DNA of 64,000 bases from Solanum dulcamara (GCF_947179165.1 NC_077242.1:47645097-47709096); one strand, 5' to 3'. Positions 11,285 to 23,380 are shown, counted from the first letter of the stretch. Notes: generated by a model from the sequence alone, not told the origin. Program-made: numbers and translations.

Positions 11285-13572
11285 TGTTACAACCCAAGCC
11301 TAGGGCCTAGACGTGACATGGAAAATGAGACATCCGGAGGCACCTCACCCAAGCCTGTTCGCATTCATTTAACTTTTCATGGGTAATGATATTCAATAAT
11401 GAGCGTAAATAGAAGAGGGAAATAGGACTAAGGGAAAATATCTTAGAATAAGAGTAGCCAATGACTTCAAAACATCATACATCCATGTCCAAACATACCT
11501 CTACATATAGACTTGGTTGGGGCTAAGACATGTCCCTAGCTCACCCTCATAATATATAGAACAAGTGCCTAAAAGAAAATCCAATAGTCTATACATAACA
11601 TGAGCTAGAATGGCGAAGAAGTATTGTTCCCAAAACATGGGAACTCACCAAGGTAGTAGCCTTCAAAAATCAAACTAGCCATGAGGAGGTGAATATGGAG
11701 AAGCGTCGATCCCTACATGGTGATATCAGCAAAAGAATATGTGTTAGTACTTTGAATGTACTAAGTACGTAGGTATACATATGAACATTGAAGAAACATT
11801 ATAACATTAATATAGCATAAAACATAATGCAATGCATACATAATCAATCAAGTAAGTAACATTTGAAAACCTTCATTTGTAGGAAGATGACCATAACCGA
11901 CATTTAAGACCATGCGAGTTATTACATGTAATCCAACATAACCCCCTACGTTGGCATGGAGAGACTACGTGCTGGGTAGATCTCTGTCAACTTCATTCAT
12001 TTCTTTAACTTTAATTTGAAGAGCTTTTTGTGGATCCACTAGCCTAAGCCTACAAGGGCTCCTATATTGGTGCATAGTTAATGAGACAAGGGGTTGCTAC
12101 TAGGATTTCTTTACCGAATCCCACCTCAATGCCCCATTTAGTGCTAAGTCAAATCCCATGAAATACTTCATATTGTAAGAATATATCATTTACATAGCTT
12201 TAAATGATCAAACATCATTCGTTGGAATAGCTCATGGAAAACCTTTATTGAGTCAAATATATGAGAATCGTCCTTAGCACATAAATAATCCATTCTTTAG
12301 CTAAGAATCCCTTTCATCATCATTCATATCATTTCATCATTCTTTCTTTTCATAAGACTCTCTTTTCATCATAAACATTTGCTTTCATAAATATTCATTT
12401 TGGAGTCAAGCTTTCAATTCAAACTTCATTGAAATATAGTAAAACTAGGTGAGTTCTTTTCAATCAACTTTCAACCATTCAAGTCCATGTTAACATGCAT
12501 GAGAGTAATGGAATGAATCAATTAATACATCTTTAAGCAACCCACCAATACACTATAAAACCCCTTTTCATTCTCTCCTATGAGAACACTTGATGAATCA
12601 ACCATTTCATGAAATTAAGTGTCAATGGAAGTTAAGATAGGTAAATAAACTTCAAATATTCAATAATCTATGCATTTGCTATCATAATATGAAAACCCAT
12701 ACAATTTACCATTTGAAATTAAACTGCTAAGTTTAGAAATTTCTTGAGCTCCATGGGTGGAATAACCCATGAATGAGACCCACATACCTTGGAGAAATAA
12801 GCCCTAATCTAGCTTTGAGAATGGAGACTTGAAGAACTCTTGAATGAAACCCTAAACTTGGCTTGAAACCCTTGGGAGAACTTGAGAGGAAGGTGTTTAT
12901 GTGTTTGAGTCTAATTGTGAGAATGAAGTGTTTGGGATAGTTTTAGGGCTTTAGATAGGGTCCATTCAGTCCCCAAAACAACTACAATTTGATTTTAAAA
13001 CATGGGAAAAGACTAAAATTCTCCTTTTAAAACTGGCTAGACTGGTTTCACGGAGGATCCATCACAGTCCGTGGTGCTCACCACTGTCTGTGGTGGTGTC
13101 CCATGGTAAATAACTTGGAGGAGGAAATCTTGGGGTTTGCAAGAAAGTCTCTGAATTTCCTCCATGAAGACCTTCATGATCCGTGGGGGGCATCACGGCC
13201 CGTGAAATGTGGTCTTGGTGCAGGTACTATAGGAGGGCCTGTAGGAGTGATCATCACGGAACACACCACGGTCGGTAAAGATTTCCACGACCAGTGGTGG
13301 TCACTCGTGGTCCTTGCCTTAGAAAGTTTTCTGAGGTCTTAGGGGAGGGGTCGCCATGGCGGGCTTTACGGCCCGTGATCCCTTATCGTGAACCTCCCCC
13401 TACAGGACTAGGTTCCTGAATCACCACCACAGTGACTCACCACAAGGCGTGGTTCGTACCACAGCCCATGATGGCCTTCTGTGGTCCCCATCTGGTGCTA
13501 AAAACTGCACTTTTCTGAGTTTTCATCTGTTGTTCCTCCTTTTAGGACTTTTTAAATTTCTGGGGTCTTAAA
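11285..13572 (-). mobile_element. Minus-strand solo LTR of the D family
   Basis: Starts TGTTACAACCCAAGCC and ends GGGGTCTTAA. It matches both LTRs of element D (47511-49606 and 54541-56821) through shared blocks: CTAGACGTGACATGG at the start, TTAGTACTTTGAATGTACTAAG, TAACCCCCTACGTTGGCA, and the CACGG/CCGTG-rich end at 13040-13500. The flanking 5 bp are GATTA on the left and TATTA on the right, one mismatch. There is no internal region, so it is a solo LTR, presumably left by LTR-LTR recombination. Confidence 0.8.
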
Positions 13573-14001
13573 TATTAATCTCGAAAAACTGTCCAAATAC
13601 ATTATTAAAAGGTTGGGTAACGACTAAAACACCCCTCTTAAAAACTAGGCGAGGGCAATCTACACGAGCCGTGGAGTGGTCCTTAGGAACTGACTTAGTC
13701 AAGTCTGGGTGAGGGACCTTTGACAGAGGGTACTATGGGTCGTGGTCCTCTATACGGTTCATAGACCCTCTCATACTACTGAATTTGGTCCAACACTGAG
13801 GAAAGAGGTTGGGTGAGCTCCACGGTCTGTAGAGCCTTCCACGATCCATAAACTTCCACCCTTTTTCCCAAATTCCAAATGCACTTTCACAATTTCTTTT
13901 CATGGCCCGTCAAAGTGTCCGTGAAACTCCAGAAAGCTACAACTTTGATAAATTCCCCTTTTAAAATCCATTTTCTGACTTCTAACTTTCGGAATTTTAC
14001 A
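13573..14001 (-). mobile_element. Minus-strand solo LTR, right part
   Basis: This is the continuation of the 9634-11284 LTR after the inserted D-family solo LTR. It runs AATCTCGAAAAACTG ... CTTTCGGAATTTTACA, which is the inverted LTR start (TGTAAAATTCC). It carries CACGAGCCGTGG, CACGGTCTGTAG and similar motifs at 13660-13930. The target duplication GTTTA follows at 14002-14006. Confidence 0.75.
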
Positions 14002-14006
14002 GTTTA

Positions 14007-14632
14007 TATCGGTTAACAGTATCTATCACAAAGATTTATGATTCACAATTATGTTATTACAAACTTATGTATTATGTTTCTAATTATGTTTTAAAGTATT
14101 ATGTCATGTTTTAGCTTATTCATTGCATTATCATGTTTTATGTCATGTATTGCACATTCTCCATACTCGGTACATTCCTTAGTACTGATGCATACATCTT
14201 TTGTGCCTATATTTTCTAATAATATAGGTTCTGACGTTCCTCCATTCAGATGTGGCAAGTGGATTGGTCATCTTTGCTTAGTTTTTGATGAGTCCTCATG
14301 GTTCGAGGGCATGTCCATCTTATGCGTTCTTTTATCTTATTTTCAGACCTTCTTTATTTTTTAGATTATTTCATGATCTAGGGTTGTCCTATGTCGCACC
14401 TATGATTAGTAGAGGCTTGTTGTCAGACATAATATGATCCTGCTTTATTAATTCTTTATACTCTGATTTTGGTATCGTATGAGATTATGATTTGAGACTT
14501 ACACTCCACTTACCAATCTATTTGATTATGTTGTTTATTCTTAGTGTCATTCTTATGTCAAATGGCTTGTTTAGTGTCTCTCGGGGATCCTATTCACTTT
14601 GTCACATCTAAGGGGTAGCTTGGGTCATCACA
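14007..14632 (+). mobile_element. Element C 5' LTR, second part
   Basis: This is the end of the C 5' LTR after removal of the nested insertion. It contains R/U5-like text ending GTAGCTTGGGTCATCACA and is followed at once by a primer-site relic and gag. Summed with 8092-9633 the LTR is about 2.17 kb. The open frame at 14101-14364 shows no family resemblance and is taken as chance. Confidence 0.75.
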
Positions 14633-14633
14633 A

Positions 14634-14652
14634 ACTTGTAATTAGAACATTA
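14634..14652 (+). promoter_or_regulatory. Decayed initiator-Met primer binding site of element C
   Basis: ACTTGTAATTAGAACATTAG sits two bases after the LTR end where gypsy elements carry TGGTATCAGAGC. It differs at several positions, consistent with age. Compare the intact site at 28456. Confidence 0.6.
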
Positions 14653-14848
14653 GGTCAAAGTGTCCTAGGGTGTCTGACAAGCCGCGTCAAGTAGAGTCTG
14701 GTTCATCGATGTGAAGCACGCCACATCTATGAATAAGTGGCAATGAGGCATTTAAGAAACTTCACTTCCTTTATACTCTTTAAGTCGTGTGATAGATTTG
14801 AAATCTATAAGATTTCCTTTTAACTCATGTTCTATGCATTTCAAAATC

Positions 14849-15900
14849 ATGCCTCCAAGAAGAGATTCAATGAGAAGGAATGTGAATCAAGATGAGGAGC
14901 AATAAGCACCTCAAACTTCGATTGATCCTTTGGTCGAGCAAGTCACTCATGCTGAGTTTAGGGATGCTTTCCAAATGCTTACCCAAGCTATGACATCACA
15001 AGAAATTAAAGATATAGTAGATCATATGAACCCAAATATAGGCATAATGGCGACTATGGTTCGAGACTTCACTCAAATGAATCCTCTAGGATTTCATTGT
15101 TCCAAAGTGGTTGAGGGTCCACAGGAATTTGTTGAGGGAATCCAAAAGATTATGGATATCGGGTGTGACTCTAGTGGAAAAGGCAGACCGGACCTCTCAT
15201 CAATTGAAAAGGGTTGCTCAAGTATGGTTTACTTAATGACAGGAAGAGAGGGCTATCGATTCAGGTCCTTTAGATTGGGACAAGTTCGAGGGTGCTTTTA
15301 TTAACCTTTTCTTACACCTTGAGATGAGGGAGGTTAAGGTTCAAGAATTCATCAAGTGAAATAAGAGAATATGAGTGTGAAGGAATATGCCTTGAAGTTC
15401 ACTCAATTGTCCAAGTATTCTCCGACAATAAGAGCCAACTCTAGAGCTTGTATAGGCAAGTTTGTTTCTGATGTTTTAGAGATGGTGGTCAAAGAGTGTA
15501 GAACTGCTATGTTGATTAAGGAGATGGATATCTAGAGGTTGATGACTATGCTCAACAAATTGAGGAGGAGAAGCTTAAGGAAAGAGCTAGAGAGAATAAG
15601 AGGGCAAGGATAGATAGTGGTGATTTTTCTCATCAGAGGTCCAGAAAATGGTGGTCATTCTCAGTTTTAACAGAAATTCTCTGGATTGACTATATCTAGT
15701 GCTCTGATTAAGAAGTTCAACAAAGATAGAGTGTCTAACCCTAAGACTTAAGAGAGTGCTCCAAGTGGTCAGATTGTCCCTACATGTAGGAAGTGTAGGA
15801 AGAACCATCGAAAATATTGCTTAGCTGATTTCAATGCATGTTACATTGTGGTAAGGTTGGTCATAAGATAAAAGATTTCCCTTTGGTTTTTTGCAAGGGT
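14849..15900 (+). pseudogene. gag: Element C gag, broken
   Basis: The likely start ATG is at 14849 (MPPRRDSMRRNVNQDEEQ, then a TAA). The open stretch 14930-15304 includes HAEFRDAFQMLTQAM and FTQMNPLGFHCSKVVEGPQEF, which matches the N-terminal gag pattern (N-P-x-F-x-G-S-K-x-x-x-D-P-x-x-F) of Del/Tekay-like chromoviruses. The capsid-like part continues in another frame to about 15600, and a zinc-knuckle relic (C-x2-C-G-K-V-G-H-K-I-K-D, last Cys now Phe) lies near 15837-15880 with a one-base shift. Stops and frameshifts rule out a product. Confidence 0.8.
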
Positions 15901-15999
15901 AGAGATGGTTGTCAGCAGACTCAGTCTACTTGTTTAGGTCGCCCTGTTAAGTAGGGTGCTTCATTTAGTTTTAGTGGTTAGCGTCTGAACAAGTTTTAT

Positions 16000-16350
16000 G
16001 CTCTTCATAATCGACAAGATCAGGAGGATTCCCCTGATCTGGTTACTTGTATGTTACAAGTCTTTTAGTTTAATTTTTATGGTTTGTTAGATCCTGGAGC
16101 AAATCTTTCTTTTGTGACTCCTAATGTTTCTATAAAGTTTTCTGTCAGTCCTAAAATCTTGTTAGAATCTTTCTCAATCTCTATTCATGTCGGTGATTTA
16201 GTTTTAGCTGAACAAGTTTATAGAAATTGTCTAGTCTCAGTCTTTTAGAAAATCACCTCAGTTGATCTTACAGGGTTAGGCATGACTGATTTCGATATTA
16301 TTCTTGGTATGGATTGGTTTCATGCTTGTTATGCCTCTATTTATTTTAGA
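16000..16350 (+). pseudogene. pol: Element C protease, N-terminal part
   Basis: The retropepsin active site LLDPGANLSFVTP is at about 16087-16125, followed by VLAEQVYRNC near 16207 and MTDFDIILGMDWFHACYA at about 16283-16340. The aspartate and DPG loop are intact. The reading frame contains stops (TTTTAG near 16066 and 16245). The domain is split at 16350 by the CACTA element and resumes at 21821. Confidence 0.85.
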
Positions 16351-16353
16351 ACC

Positions 16354-16690
16354 CACTAAAATATTTTAGGTCTTTAGCCACCCTCAAAAAGTGTGGCCTA
16401 AAATATCAAAAAGTGTTGCCCTTGATCAAAGGCCACACTTTTTGATTTTAGACAACGCTTTTCAGGGAATGGCCTAAACTGGCGTAACCTTTTCCCTGAG
16501 GCCACGCTTTTCAAGTTATGCATTAGAAGTAACGCTTTACAAGTGTTCCCTTAGGAAAACAAGGGCCATGCTTGTAGCAACTGTTATGGAAACGCTTTTC
16601 ATGACCTTAAACTATACTTTGATGCGTAGCCTTTCCTACATAGAGAGAGTGGCCATTTCTACTTCTCTAAAACTACATTTCAGTAATGGT
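16354..16690. repeat. CACTA-1 left terminal and subterminal repeats
   Basis: About ten short units of the type AAAAAGTGTGGCC, GACAACGCTTTT, GGCCACGCTTTTCAAG and GATGCGTAGCCTTT are spread over 330 bp, in both orientations. They mirror the block at the right end. Confidence 0.85.
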
Positions 16691-17690
16691 GCCTTTACTA
16701 AAAATATATTTTAAAAATTTATATGCCACAATTTTATTTTTCATATATTCAGTAATCATATTATACATTATTATCCAATTTAAACAACCTCAAGCACTAA
16801 ACTAGTTGACAAATAACTCAAAAAATAACAATTCAAATGTATAGATTTCAATAAACTTGGGAAAAGCAACATGTCTTCTACTACACAAACTTATAATAAG
16901 TCAATATTTCAAAGATGTGCACTACAATGAATTCCACAAAATAAAATGTAAATTCAAACATAACAATTATTCAAAAGTTCTCATCATTCAAATCAATTGA
17001 TTGAATTGACTTAGATCACCTGCATTTTCCTACACATTCAAAATAAAATTAGAAATTAGAAATAAATTATAAAAAATCACTATATAGCACGTATTCGATA
17101 TTTATCATGAATATATATTATACAACATTGTTGATTGAAAGAAAAATTAATCAAACTTTGATGACAATGGATTGAAAAAAATCCAGAACCAAACAGTTGT
17201 AAAGTCTCAAATCTTTGGCAATCTAACAAGAAAGGACTAATTGTATTTTTGAAGTAAATGAGAGTGTAACACAAGCCACATCGAAACTTCAAAGATAAGA
17301 GTTTAAATTCACCTGTATGGCGTGTTAACACCCCACATAATTTTCATTTAGCAAACCCATATTAAATCACAACATACAACTCACATTTCTAATAAAATCA
17401 CAACACATTTTAAATTTTGGAACTCTAGACTTGCAATTCTTCTCCTGCCACTTGGGGCTCAAAAGCAAATGAATGAAGGAAAAACATGATTCAATTCCTC
17501 CGCACATTCAAAACATGTTCCAAAGAGAATGAACTATTCAGATCCAAGAAAGAAAAAAATATGAATACTGCAAACTTGGTTTTATTTGATTATGCAAAAG
17601 AGAAGGGTAGAAGCAATTAATCAAGAGGAGAGGAAACTTTTGTAACTGCTTGTTCTTCAAGTAGCATGATGATTCAAGTAATGGTGAGGC

Positions 17691-18052
17691 CAGTGTTATC
17701 AAAGGCGAAAAGCACAAAAAAGCTCTAAGGTCCGTTGGGGCTTTAAGCACAAAGAGCAAATAAAGCGTGAGCTTTAATGAAAAAAAGGTGCAAAGGAAGA
17801 AAAAAATACAAATATATTTGCTTAGTCCAAGACTAATAATTATAAACATGCGTGACTAACATATGACCAAACAAATTGAAAACAAATTATGATAAAGTGA
17901 ATTATCAATTGTTTAGTGTCACTTCTTAAGAAGAGGCTCGTTGGCAAGGAAAAGTTTCCTTAGAACCTTGATGACAACACTGAAGCGCTCAACACGTTTT
18001 GTGCCTTGCTTCGGGGTTTAAGCGCACTTAAAGCACGCCCTTGACTACACTG
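17691..18052. mobile_element. hAT-type MITE, 362 bp, nested in CACTA-1
   Basis: The ends CAGTGTTATCAAAGGCG and (inverted) CAGTGTAGTCAAGGGCG form 17-bp imperfect terminal inverted repeats. The 8-bp target duplication GGTGAGGC is perfect (17683-17690 and 18053-18060), the length expected of the hAT superfamily. The interior carries AAGCGC-type words (CTTTAAGCACAAAGAGC, CGGGGTTTAAGCGCAC) and has no coding capacity. Confidence 0.92.
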
Positions 18053-18060
18053 GGTGAGGC

Positions 18061-21000
18061 ATATGAAAAGAATTAAAAATTGGCTTTAAATTCTATAACT
18101 CCAAATGGCCATATAAGATTGGAGCTAACAATTTAGTTTTCATGATGAAATTAAAATAGGAAACTATAAAATTACCTTTATTATGTAAATCTACATCATA
18201 TGCTCTAACAGATAAATTAGCTTAATAGCTCCTTTTATCAAAAGATAAATTCGAGTTGAAGAATGTAAATCTCGAGAGTGGCAATTTGATCTACCAGTAA
18301 CGCTGAAAGAAAATACACCAGATCAATAGGAAGTTGTTGATTGCTATGATAGTAACAATCCGACATGTGAATTTTGGCGATTGGGCGTCAAGTAAAATGG
18401 CAGAACCCGTGCAAACACTAATAAAATGATTCCGAGCCTATGGGAAGAGAAGTAGGAGCCTTCATCTAGTTGCACTTTATTGCATGGCTCATTGAGACGC
18501 GGTGAGCTATCCCGTACCCAAACATTATTTGTTAAGTGAGAAATCATAAAGTTTGAGGTAAGATAAATAAGTAAGCTTCACAGCTGATACATCCTCAACT
18601 GCTTCATTACTTAGGCAAAAGAGCATCTAATCATTTTAGTATTAAATTTGAGCAATAAAGATGTAGCATATATGAAGGGTAGCCTTATTATTTGGTTTCT
18701 ACACAAGTAATAACTTTGTTAAGGCATAATATCATTAGTGGAACAAAACACCTACTGCCAGATGTATGAAAAGGATATAAGCAACATTAAGATAGGCCTA
18801 AAAATGGATATAAACCCCATGTATAAATTCTAGATGCAAGTGTATCCATCACAATTCCAGAAATGAAAGAGACATCTCAAAACTAAAACAATCAGGGTGT
18901 ATCTTAGGAAATTACACCTAAAGTATCTTGGCCATTCACAGTTGTATGATTTCTATAATAAAAACCTTCATATCGACAGGTAGAATTTAGTAATCAGAAA
19001 TGGCAAAGAACAGACAAATGCCTAATAATAATATTATAAAAAAAAAGGACATGGACTTACTGCGAAACCACCTTTCTTCACTTCTTCAGAACCTCAGTGA
19101 GACCATTTTCAAGCTTAATTTCTGCCCATGGCCAACATACAACTAACAAAAGTCTGACTATCCAACAAATCAACACAAATGCACAGTCCAATAAATTGAT
19201 AAATGACTTCAACACTTCAAGACATACCTTGATCCTTTTATGCTCTTCGTTATTGAAATTGAACAAATCGGTCATGTGCCACTCATATACACAACAAAAT
19301 TCAACCATGCTTCATCACCCTTTATATCTCTTTTTGTTATCCAACTTAACAAAATTAGACGTATATTAAAACCAGCAAGTAATTTAAAAAGTCTAAGTCA
19401 AAGTTGAACACTGTAAAAATATACACACTAGATTTGGTGTATGATGGGTAGCTTCTTTTGTGTACGCTGGCTCAAAGCTATTGTCAAGGAATGATATTTT
19501 CATGAAAACACCCTAATAGACACCACATGACTAACAAGTACTATACTGTACAGGAAGTTCAGAGAGAATTGACTTGATCTGCAACTTTACTACCATAACA
19601 AAGCTGCAAGTATGATCCAATCTTTCTTTGTGGTTCACAACAGTAGAGTAAATGGTATTAGGAAACAACTCGATGAAAAAAGTCCAAACATTTGAAATGG
19701 GAACACAACAATCACCCTTTTTCATTTGTGTATCGGCCAGAAAACTAAATGAAATATGATCCTAAAATCCTAGTACAATCGAGTTTCAGATGGAAGTAAA
19801 CACGTCTTACATACTTCCAATTATGTGCGTCTAATTTGTTAAACATGTCAGAAGAAGCAACAAGCAATCTGTCAAATTACATCATATCTTGCAAACGGTT
19901 TTATAAATAGAACTAGGAAGCAAAGTAAGTACCTATCCCCTAGATATTTGATATTCGTTGTTACATGCACATCCGAGCAATCTCTTAAATGAACAAGCAT
20001 TACTTCTGTCGTGCCCCAACATTGAAATGTTCAGTACCATTATACAATCAAAGCTTTAGACAGAGGGTGTCTACTACATAACTTCATTGATGAGTGCTAG
20101 GAAACAACTTGCACTTTTAGAGCAACCAACACCGGTGGGGCTCTATTTTTAGAGGATTCGAGCTACATAGAAAATGACTTGTTTTTCTAGAACAAAGATT
20201 ATATTCCAATCATCTTTCACTGATTCTCAAGGAAAAAAAAATGGAAGGAACGTAAAAAGATAAACATAATACATTCACTAGCAAGAATAGCAGATGAAAG
20301 TACTCTCAACATAAGAATCGTCTGAAGTGTGAAAGTGTATCACTCTAGATACTTTTTGACATTCCGACATATGGTGGGGGGGGGGGGGGACTATAGTTCA
20401 TAAGTACAAAGAAACTACAACAATAATAATCAGCACAACATACAAATAATAATGATTTGAACATATTCATATAAAGCCAGAGCCATACATGAAAGTACGC
20501 TTTACAAACTCAGTTTGATATCTATGTCCATAACCATTGAAAGATTAACATCATCTAGCAAAAATATGTGTACATCATAAATAAAAGACAGATAAATAAC
20601 AACATATCACTAAATTCCAAAAACATAAATTTAAATTTTACTTAGAATTTTTGAACCCTTTTACCTAACACCACCAACAAAATACCCAGTATAATCTCAA
20701 TAGTGACTCTACAAAGAATATTGTGTATGCGGACCTTATCAGCCATTACTTTGGACCTCAAATGCAGAAACTCAAAAGACACAAGAGAAATAATATCTAC
20801 TGGAACAAAGCTCGCATTTCATAGCAATAATTTCATATTCAACTCATGAAGAATCAAATTCGTTTACACAGAGATTTTCATAACAAGAAATCAAATGGAA
20901 AAAATAAATAAAAACCATCAACAAATATCCATTTTGGGCATTCATAAGGAAAATTGAAACTCACCGAGAAAGAAAAGGTAAGGTTCTTAACTAGTATTTG

Positions 21001-21440
21001 GGGAAAGAGAAACGCGTTAAAGATTTAGGAAAAGAGAAATCCTTTTAAGATTTAGGCAAAGACCAATAATTCTTTCTTTGCCCAAGCATAGTCATGCATG
21101 CTTAAAAACAAGAAGAAAACAATAAAAAAACAAGAAATCTCGCTGGAACACAAATAGATGAAATTGGAAAAATCAAGAATAAATATCACCGGAACAAGAA
21201 AAGAATAAACTGGAGAAAAGAAGAAGAAAGAAGTGCTTACTGGCGAAATCTCGATTGAACTAGCGGAGTAAACCCATTCTAACTCAATTTCATCGAAAAT
21301 GATAACAATAATTTCGCCGAGAAGAGCTTCATTCCTTGTAGCCTTGTTCATTGTAGCAGGAATCTCATATTCAATTTCACCAAGAAGCGCTTACCAGAGA
21401 AATCCCCCTAGGTGTTTGTAGAGTTTATCAACACCCTTTT
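18061..21440. other. CACTA-1 interior, no recognisable gene
   Basis: AT-rich DNA with many short open frames but none over about 100 codons that I recognise. The minus-strand frames 19078-19308 (76 codons) and 21052-21351 (99 codons) are the only ones whose position could fit an exon. The second begins about 470 bp inside the right terminus, where CACTA elements often place the first exon. No family motif is visible, so I assign no function. A 14-base G tract lies at 20376-20389. Confidence 0.5.
21052..21351 (-). other. Unrecognised minus-strand open frame, possible CACTA-1 exon
   Basis: Ninety-nine codons beginning MNKATRNEALLGEIIVIIFD, with an acidic middle (DEIELEWVY) and then a hydrophobic Phe-rich second half with no motif. 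The change in character near codon 38, where CCAGTAAG could serve as a splice donor, would fit a short first exon followed by intron. That is inference only. It matches no family I know. Confidence 0.2.
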
Positions 21441-21519
21441 AGCTTTTGAGTATAATATTTGGCCTTTTAGAATTTGGGGGTAGATCTAGATATACGGAGG
21501 GAAACAATTATTTGGGTTA

Positions 21520-21817
21520 AAATTTTTATTAAGATTATTAGAGCACACTTATTAAGTGTCGTCTTTAGAATTATAGAAATGCAACACTTAAAAGCGTAGC
21601 CGTACATATTAATAAATGGAGCCAATTATTTAGATACACTTATAAAGCGTAGTCTATGATTTTAAAGAGCACATTTTAAAAATATTGTCAAAGATTTCTG
21701 TGGCCAAAAGCTAAATACTAAGACTACGCTTTGAAAGCGTATCCGAAAATAGTTTAGACAACCCTTTTCAAGCGTTGTCCAGATTTAGTGTGGCCTGAGG
21801 CCTAAAATGTTGTAGTG
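21520..21817. repeat. CACTA-1 right terminal and subterminal repeats
   Basis: Units such as AAAAGCGTAGCCG, AAAGCGTAGTC, ACTACGCTTTGAAAGCG and TTTTCAAGCGTTGTCC lie within 300 bp of the terminus, several as back-to-back pairs. They correspond to the units at the left end. Confidence 0.85.
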
Positions 21818-21820
21818 ACC

Positions 21821-22870
21821 TAAGCAATTAAGTTTCAGTTTTCGAATGAGCCAGTTATAAAGTGAAAGGGTGGTAATTCATCATTTAAGGGTCAGTTTAT
21901 CTTGTGCCTTAAAGCTAGAAAAATGATTTCTAAGAGGAGTATCTATCATCTAGTATAGGTTAGGGATATAAATTCCAAAACTCCTACTCTTGAGTTAGTT
22001 CCTAGTGTGGATGAGTTTTCGGAAGTGTTTCCTCGTGATCTTCCGAGAATTCCTCCCAAAAAGGAAATTGACTTTGGAATTGACCTCTCCTAGATATCCA
22101 ACCTATCTCTATTCCTCCTTATAGAATGGCTCTGGAAGAACTTAAGGAGTTGAAAGATCAGTTAAAAGACCTTTTGGATAAAGGTCTCATTAGGTCAGGT
22201 ATCTCTTTATTGTGAGCTTCAGTTCCCTTTGTTCACAATAAAGATGATTTTCTCTGCATGTGCATTGATTATCGATAGTTGAACAAGGTCACAATCAAGA
22301 ATAAGTATCGTATCTCAAGAATTGATAATTTTTTCGATCAGCTTCTAGGTGTTAGCTTCTTTTCAAAGATTGATCGTTGATCGGGTTATCATCAGCTTAA
22401 GGTGAGAGAATGTGACATTTTAAGAACAACTTTTAGAACTCAGTATGGTCATTGTGAATTTTTGATTACGTCTTTCGGACTAACGAATGCTTGCGCAACT
22501 GTTATGAATTTAATGAATAAGATGTTCAAGCAATATTTGGATATGTTCGTCATTGTGTTAATCGATGATATTTTGATCTATTCTCTGAGTGAGGATGAGC
22601 ATGTAGATCATTTGAGGATTTCATGTAAGTTCTCAACGATCATTTGTTTTCTAAGTTTAGTAGGTGTGAGTTTTGGTTGAGGTCGGTTGTGTTCCTTGGC
22701 CATATCATTTTTCGGCGATGGTATTGAATTTGATCCTAAAAAGATCGAGGCTATTAATAATTTTCCTAGTCCTCTTTCTCCTTTGGATATTCAGAGTTTC
22801 TTGGGTTTAGCTGGTTACTAGAGATCGTTTGTGGAAGGATTTCCCTCTCTTGCTTTGCCTTTGACTATTT
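21821..22870 (+). pseudogene. pol: Element C reverse transcriptase, broken
   Basis: Resumes the protease tail and linker after CACTA-1 ([16 protein letters not shown] near 22000), then RT. The open frame 22402-22680 contains [16 protein letters not shown] and [13 protein letters not shown], so both aspartates of the catalytic box are kept. SFLGLAGY lies near 22795, followed by a TAG in place of Tyr or Trp. Stops and at least one frameshift (near 22680) break the frame. It aligns block for block with elements A, D and E of this window. Confidence 0.85.
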
Positions 22871-22879
22871 TGACTCAAA

Positions 22880-23380
22880 AGAAAGTAAAATTCCAATGGT
22901 CGGAATCTTGTGAGAAGAGTTTCCAAGAGTTGAAGAATCGACTTACTTCCGCCCTAGTTTTGACTTTATCAGATCGGTTTTGTTGTGTATTGTGATGCCT
23001 CGAGGATTGGTCTTGGTTGTGTTTTGATGCAAAATGGTAAGGTGATAGCATACGCTTCTAGGTAACTTAAAGTTCATGAGAAAAATTACCATACTCACTA
23101 TTTGGAGTTAGCGGCGATGGTGTTTGCTTTGAAGATATGGAGACACTATCTTTATGGTGTTCATATGGATGTGTTCACCGATCATAAGAGTTTGCACAAA
23201 AGAATTTGAACCTTCTCCAAAGGATATAACTTGAGTTGTTGAAAGATTATGACATGAGTGTTCATTACCATCCGAGAAAGGCAAATGTAGTTTTCGACAC
23301 TCTTAGTAGATTGTCCATGAATAGTGTTTCCCATATTAAAGATGAGAAAAAGGAGTTGGTTTGTGATTTCACTAACTAGC
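22880..23380 (+). pseudogene. pol: Element C RNase H, broken
   Basis: Blocks QWSESCEKSFQELKNRL near 22900, [25 protein letters not shown] near 22990-23060, [30 protein letters not shown] near 23105-23195, and HYHPRKANVVFDTL near 23260 are seen across shifted frames. The acidic residues are kept, except that the terminal D-A-L-S-R reads DTLSR. A deletion has removed part of the LTLPEG segment near 22970. Confidence 0.8.

Larger units (their letters stand above)
16354..21817. mobile_element. CACTA-1: non-autonomous CACTA transposon, 5.46 kb
   Basis: The ends are CACTAAAATATTTTAGG on the left and, inverted, CACTACAACATTTTAGG on the right. The 3-bp target duplication ACC (16351-16353 and 21818-21820) is perfect, and the protease of element C reads on across the site. 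Both ends carry many subterminal units like GGCCACGCTTTT, AAAGCGTAGCC and AACGCTTTTCA in both orientations. These are diagnostic of the CACTA superfamily, where they bind the accessory protein. No TNP2-like transposase was found inside, so it would depend on another copy. A hAT MITE is nested at 17691-18052. Confidence 0.9.

Noticed and set aside
14101..14364. 87-codon plus-strand open frame
   Set aside because: It lies within the C 5' LTR, has no motif, and the LTR explanation is sufficient.
17538..17849. 103-codon minus-strand frame in CACTA-1
   Set aside because: It crosses the boundary of the nested MITE (17691), so it is an artefact of the insertion.
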